Source: Sandaracinus sp. (GTDB lineage: Bacteria; Myxococcota_A; Polyangia; Polyangiales; Houyiibacteriaceae). From it: DNA of 32,752 nucleotides. The first letter of the stretch is position 1. The number at the start of each line of letters is the position of its first letter. A program made the translations under genes and the position numbers. This document shows, piece by piece, positions 29,870 to 32,752 of this stretch. The stretch spans positions 1-32,752 of the forward strand of contig PABA01000122.1 in assembly GCA_002699025.1 (NCBI GenBank). The letters run 5' to 3'. Below the pieces are notes generated by a model that worked only from the letters and a program-made list of their open reading frames with translations, made no database searches and had not been told where the DNA came from.

Positions 29870-32248
29870 TTAGGCCGCCCCGGACGTATCGTCGTAGAGC
29901 GCCGTCTCCAGCTCTCGGACGGCCTGAAGGTAGCCCTTCTTCCCGCCGAACAGCTTCACGAGCTCGACGGGCGTCCCGAGGTCCGAAAGGGGCCGGACGC
30001 GGAGCATCGCCAAGTCCTCGACGGGGGCCAGGCCCTCGTCGGCGTACTTCTCGAGGAGCGCGTCGAGCACAGCCCGCGCCTGCTCCCCGTACTTCGTGAA
30101 GACGTCTCGCTTCTTCACGTTGTTGGCTCGCTCCCGCCGTGTCAGCGGCGGCCGATCGTAGACCACGTGGCAGATGAGGTCGAAGGCGTCCATGTCGGCC
30201 CCGACCATCTCCCGCAGCTCTTCGAAGAGGACACCTTCCTCGCGCAGCTCCTCGATGACGGCCGCCTTCTTCTCGGCGTCGCTCCAATGGCGGAGGAAGT
30301 CCCTCAGCGTCGCGTACTGCTCCCTGACCGCCTCTTTCGTGTAGTCGGTCAGGGACTCCGTGATGAGCTGCCCGTCCTTGCCGTAGTACTGGACGCGCTC
30401 GGAGACGACGAGGACCTCCACGCCGCTCACCACGTACTTCTTCGGCGGTTCCGGACCTGGGCCCTCGCCCCCGTCGCCGCCTTCACCCTCGCCGCCGGGT
30501 TCGTCTCCACCTTCCCCGTCGCCGTCGCCACCTTCCGGGGGAACCGTGGGCCCGTCCGTGGGCGGCTCGTAGATGACCTCGGGCTCTCCATCGAAGTCCG
30601 GGTCGGCGAAGAGGCTCGTCGCCTGCTTGAAGTCGATGATCGTGAACCAGAACTTCCCCGCGTCCTCGTGGATGCGGGTGCCCCGGCCAACGATCTGCTT
30701 GAACTCGATCATCGACTCGATGCGCTGGTCGAGAACGATGAGCTTGCACGTCTTCGCGTCGACACCCGTCGTCAGGAGCTTCGAGGTCGTCGCGATGACC
30801 GGGTAGCGACGCTCCGGGTGGATGAAGTCGTCGAGGGCGCGCTTCCCCTCGTCGTTGTCCCCGGTGATGCGGACGATGAACTTGGCCGTGTTGTCCGCCT
30901 CGTGCGGGATCTGCTTGGCCACCTCGTTCGCCAGCGCGGACCGCATCCGCTCCGCGTGGTCGATGTTCTCGCAGAACACGATCGTCTTCCCGTAGGGGTC
31001 GGTGCCCACGAGGTACTCGACCACCTTCTGAGCCACCCGCTTCGTGCGCTCGTTCAGCACGAGGACGCGGTCCATGTCGCGCTGGTTGTACTCACGGTCC
31101 TCGATCGCCTGCCCGAGGTCGTCGGTCATCCCCTTGGTCGGCCGCCACCCCTCGAGATCTCGGTCGAGCCCGATGCGGACGACCTTGTACGGAGCGAGGA
31201 ATCCGTCGTCGATCCCCTCCTTCAGCGAGTACGTGTAGACCGGGTCGCCGAAGTACGTGAGCGTCGAGATGTCCTTCGTCTCCTTCGGGGTCGCCGTGAG
31301 CCCGAGCTGAATCGCCGGCTCGAAGTAGTCGAGGATCTCCCGCCATGCGGAGTCCTCTCGGGCGCTTCCACGGTGGCACTCGTCGATCACCACCAGGTCG
31401 AAGAAGTCCGGGCTGAACTGCTTGTAGACGTTCTTCTCCTCCTCGGTGCCGCTCACCGCTTGGTAGAGCGCGAGGTAGACCTCGTAGCTCGGGTCCATGT
31501 TGCGGTGCCGTACCTTCGTCATCACCGACCCGAACGGCTTGAAGTCGTTCGTCATCGTCTGGTCGGCGAGGATGTTTCGGTCGACGAGGAAGAGCACCCG
31601 CCGCACCCGGTCCGCCTTCCAGAGCCGCCAGATGATCTGGAAGACCGTGTACGTCTTGCCGGTGCCCGTCGCCATGACGAGCAGGACGCGGTTCTGGCCC
31701 CGCGCGACGGCCTCTACTGTCCGCTGCACCGCGATGCGCTGGTAGTAGCGCGGCTCCTTCCCGCTCGGGTCGTCGAAGTAGGGTTGCCGGGCGAGCTTCT
31801 CCTCCTCCTCGTCCAGCCCCTTCCACTTCCGGTACCGCTTCCAGAGCTCGTCGGGGGGCGGGAACTCGTCCAGCGAGAGCTGCGACTCCGGCTCCTTCGA
31901 CTGCCCCGTCCGGTCGTGGAAGAGGAACCCGTCACCGTTGGACGAAAAGACGAACGGCACGTCCAGCGTCTCGGCGTACGCGAGCGCCTGCTGCATCCCG
32001 CCCCCGACCGGATGCTTGTTGTCCTTCGCCTCTACGACCGCGAGGGGGAGGTTCGATTGGTAGAAGAGCAGGTAGTCGGCGCGCTTCTTTTTCCCGCGGT
32101 GTGCCAGCTTCCCGCGGATGAGCACGCGCCCGGCCGTGAAGCTGAACTCGCGCCGGACCTGCGTGTGCTTGTCCCACCCCGCGCCGGTGATCGCGGGCGT
32201 GATGAAGTTCTGGCAGATCTCGGTCTCGTTGAGGTCCTTCTTCTCCAT
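29870..32248 (-). CDS. hsdR: Type I restriction enzyme R subunit (EcoEI-like)
   Basis: Predicted 792 aa. It cuts unmethylated DNA after ATP-driven translocation. Nuclease part: Asp58 and Glu73-x-Lys75 (ADYLLFYQ ... VVEAKDNK). Helicase part: Walker A MATGTGKT (192-199), DECH (289-292), TATP (318-321) and motif VI QIVGRGTRIH (518-527). Then comes an acidic Gly/Glu/Asp linker (about 572-600), and a helical C-terminal domain that binds the methylase. The size and order match the EcoEI-type HsdR. I chose ATG 32248; GTG 32254 two codons upstream is nearly as good. It is the first gene of the operon hsdR - nuclease-like gene - hsdM - hsdS. Confidence 0.97.
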   Translation of the reverse strand: MEKKDLNETEICQNFITPAITGAGWDKHTQVRREFSFTAGRVLIRGKLAHRGKKKRADYLLFYQSNLPLAVVEAKDNKHPVGGGMQQALAYAETLDVPFVFSSNGDGFLFHDRTGQSKEPESQLSLDEFPPPDELWKRYRKWKGLDEEEEKLARQPYFDDPSGKEPRYYQRIAVQRTVEAVARGQNRVLLVMATGTGKTYTVFQIIWRLWKADRVRRVLFLVDRNILADQTMTNDFKPFGSVMTKVRHRNMDPSYEVYLALYQAVSGTEEEKNVYKQFSPDFFDLVVIDECHRGSAREDSAWREILDYFEPAIQLGLTATPKETKDISTLTYFGDPVYTYSLKEGIDDGFLAPYKVVRIGLDRDLEGWRPTKGMTDDLGQAIEDREYNQRDMDRVLVLNERTKRVAQKVVEYLVGTDPYGKTIVFCENIDHAERMRSALANEVAKQIPHEADNTAKFIVRITGDNDEGKRALDDFIHPERRYPVIATTSKLLTTGVDAKTCKLIVLDQRIESMIEFKQIVGRGTRIHEDAGKFWFTIIDFKQATSLFADPDFDGEPEVIYEPPTDGPTVPPEGGDGDGEGGDEPGGEGEGGDGGEGPGPEPPKKYVVSGVEVLVVSERVQYYGKDGQLITESLTDYTKEAVREQYATLRDFLRHWSDAEKKAAVIEELREEGVLFEELREMVGADMDAFDLICHVVYDRPPLTRRERANNVKKRDVFTKYGEQARAVLDALLEKYADEGLAPVEDLAMLRVRPLSDLGTPVELVKLFGGKKGYLQAVRELETALYDDTSGAA

Positions 32249-32267
32249 CGCCACGCCCCGACGACGG

Positions 32268-32273
32268 ACAGTA
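32268..32273 (-). promoter_or_regulatory. Possible -10 hexamer of the hsd operon
   Basis: TACTGT on the minus strand, 13 nt before GTG 32254. TATTCA on the minus strand (32282-32287) is an alternative. Neither has a good -35. Confidence 0.3.
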
Positions 32274-32420
32274 CCGGGATCTGAATACGGGATGGAAGCG
32301 CGCGGGGTCAGCCCACGGTGGGCCGGTCGCTGGGCACCTTGGGGAACTGCGACACCGGCAGGGCCTTGCCTCGGTAGTTCACTGGCTCACTGGCCGTGCC
32401 AAGTCCCTGTGCGCTCGCGC

Positions 32421-32461
32421 ACGGGACCACGGGACCTTCGCACGGGACCACGGGACCTTCC
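32421..32461. repeat. 21-bp direct repeat beside the flank element
   Basis: ACGGGACCACGGGACCTTCG occurs at 32421 and again at 32442 (last base changed). Its GGGACCTTC end is shared with the hairpin element that follows. Confidence 0.7.
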
Positions 32462-32705
32462 CCGGTAGAGGGGGGGGTTCCCTGGCGGGGACCTTCCCCG
32501 GTAAGGGGGGAGGGGAGCCCCAGTGGCGGGCTCGCGTGTGGGCTCGGACGGCTTCGCGGGGGTGACCCCTCGGGACCGAGGTGGTTGGCGAGTCGGCGAT
32601 GGGACCTTCCCCGGTAAGGGGGGAGGGGAGCCCCAGTGGCGGGCTCGCGTGTGGGCTCGGGCGGCTTCGCGGGGGTGACCGCTCGGGACCGAGGTGGTTG
32701 GCGAG
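32451..32705. repeat. Right copies of the flanking hairpin element, 113-bp tandem
   Basis: Three copies of GGGACCTTCCCCGGTAAGGG or a close variant: 32452 (GGTAGAGG variant), 32488 and 32601. The last two belong to 113-bp direct repeats (32488-32600 and 32601-32705 and beyond) that share a long tail ending GGACCGAGGTGGTTGGCGAG, with few differences. The hairpin words match those at 25721-25769, so the restriction operon is bracketed by one element. The remaining stretch 32255-32752 has no gene. Confidence 0.85.
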
Positions 32706-32752
32706 CCCGCTCGGCGGCACACGAGCGGGTCTCGAGGGGGGCGAGGGGCCGA

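Noticed and set aside
25685-32705. attL/attR of an integrative element around the restriction operon
   Set aside because: No integrase, excisionase or tRNA target is present in the window, and the flanking words are multi-copy hairpin elements, not a single core site. Kept as bracketing repeats only.
1-32752. tRNA, rRNA or riboswitch genes
   Set aside because: I looked for tRNA arms, conserved rRNA words and known riboswitch cores and saw none I could support by eye.

Overview
The window is very GC-rich DNA (visibly above 70 % G+C in most genes) from a bacterium that fits Myxococcota best, probably a Polyangia/Sandaracinaceae-type organism. This rests on style, not on a marker gene: lipoproteins with Pro/Asp-Ala-Gly linkers after the lipidated Cys, roadblock-like and TPR-like proteins, an enhancer-binding-protein-like ATPase, and many single genes with extensive low-complexity DNA between them. 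There is no rRNA, tRNA, integrase or transposase that I can support.

Layout. 1-454: repeat-rich lead-in ending in four 18-bp units that carry in-frame GTG codons. 455-2550: a DUF1517-like secreted/membrane protein, a Tat-exported HiPIP lipoprotein, a hypothetical protein and a tiny Arg/Thr-rich lipoprotein. 3000-7304: the most unusual coding unit, a 1139-residue lipoprotein-type membrane protein with a periplasmic coiled coil, about five membrane segments and a cytoplasmic P-loop ATPase, followed 51 bp later by an MscS channel. 7386-13712: TPR-like protein, glutathione peroxidase, two small proteins, a four-helix membrane protein, a diiron-type (ODP) metallo-beta-lactamase-fold protein, a gene remnant and a cupin. 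13818-16696: an alpha/beta hydrolase diverges from a LysR regulator; the LysR gene is bracketed by two tandem arrays built on the same 16-bp core in opposite orientation. 16648-18011: an AT-rich operator/promoter, a TetR regulator and a fatty-acid-hydroxylase/sterol-desaturase-family enzyme. 18066-24868: roadblock-like protein, vWA lipoprotein, bEBP-like AAA+ protein without GAFTGA, rhodanese, a metallo-beta-lactamase-fold enzyme behind a strong palindrome, and a beta-propeller protein. 25103-32248: a dual-specificity-type phosphatase, then a four-gene type I restriction-modification operon (hsdR, a PD-(D/E)XK-like extra gene, hsdM, hsdS), all on the minus strand.

Three things stand out. First, the ATPase plus MscS pair looks like a split, ATP-dependent relative of large MscK-type channels. 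Second, the restriction operon, visibly lower in GC than the rest, carries an additional nuclease-like gene between hsdR and hsdM and is bracketed by copies of one hairpin-forming repeat element. Third, about ten genes across the window have a TANNNT-like -10 hexamer ending 6-7 nt upstream of the start codon and no Shine-Dalgarno, which suggests that leaderless transcription is routine in this genome. I used that pattern to settle several starts. All functional assignments are from reading motifs; no database search was run.
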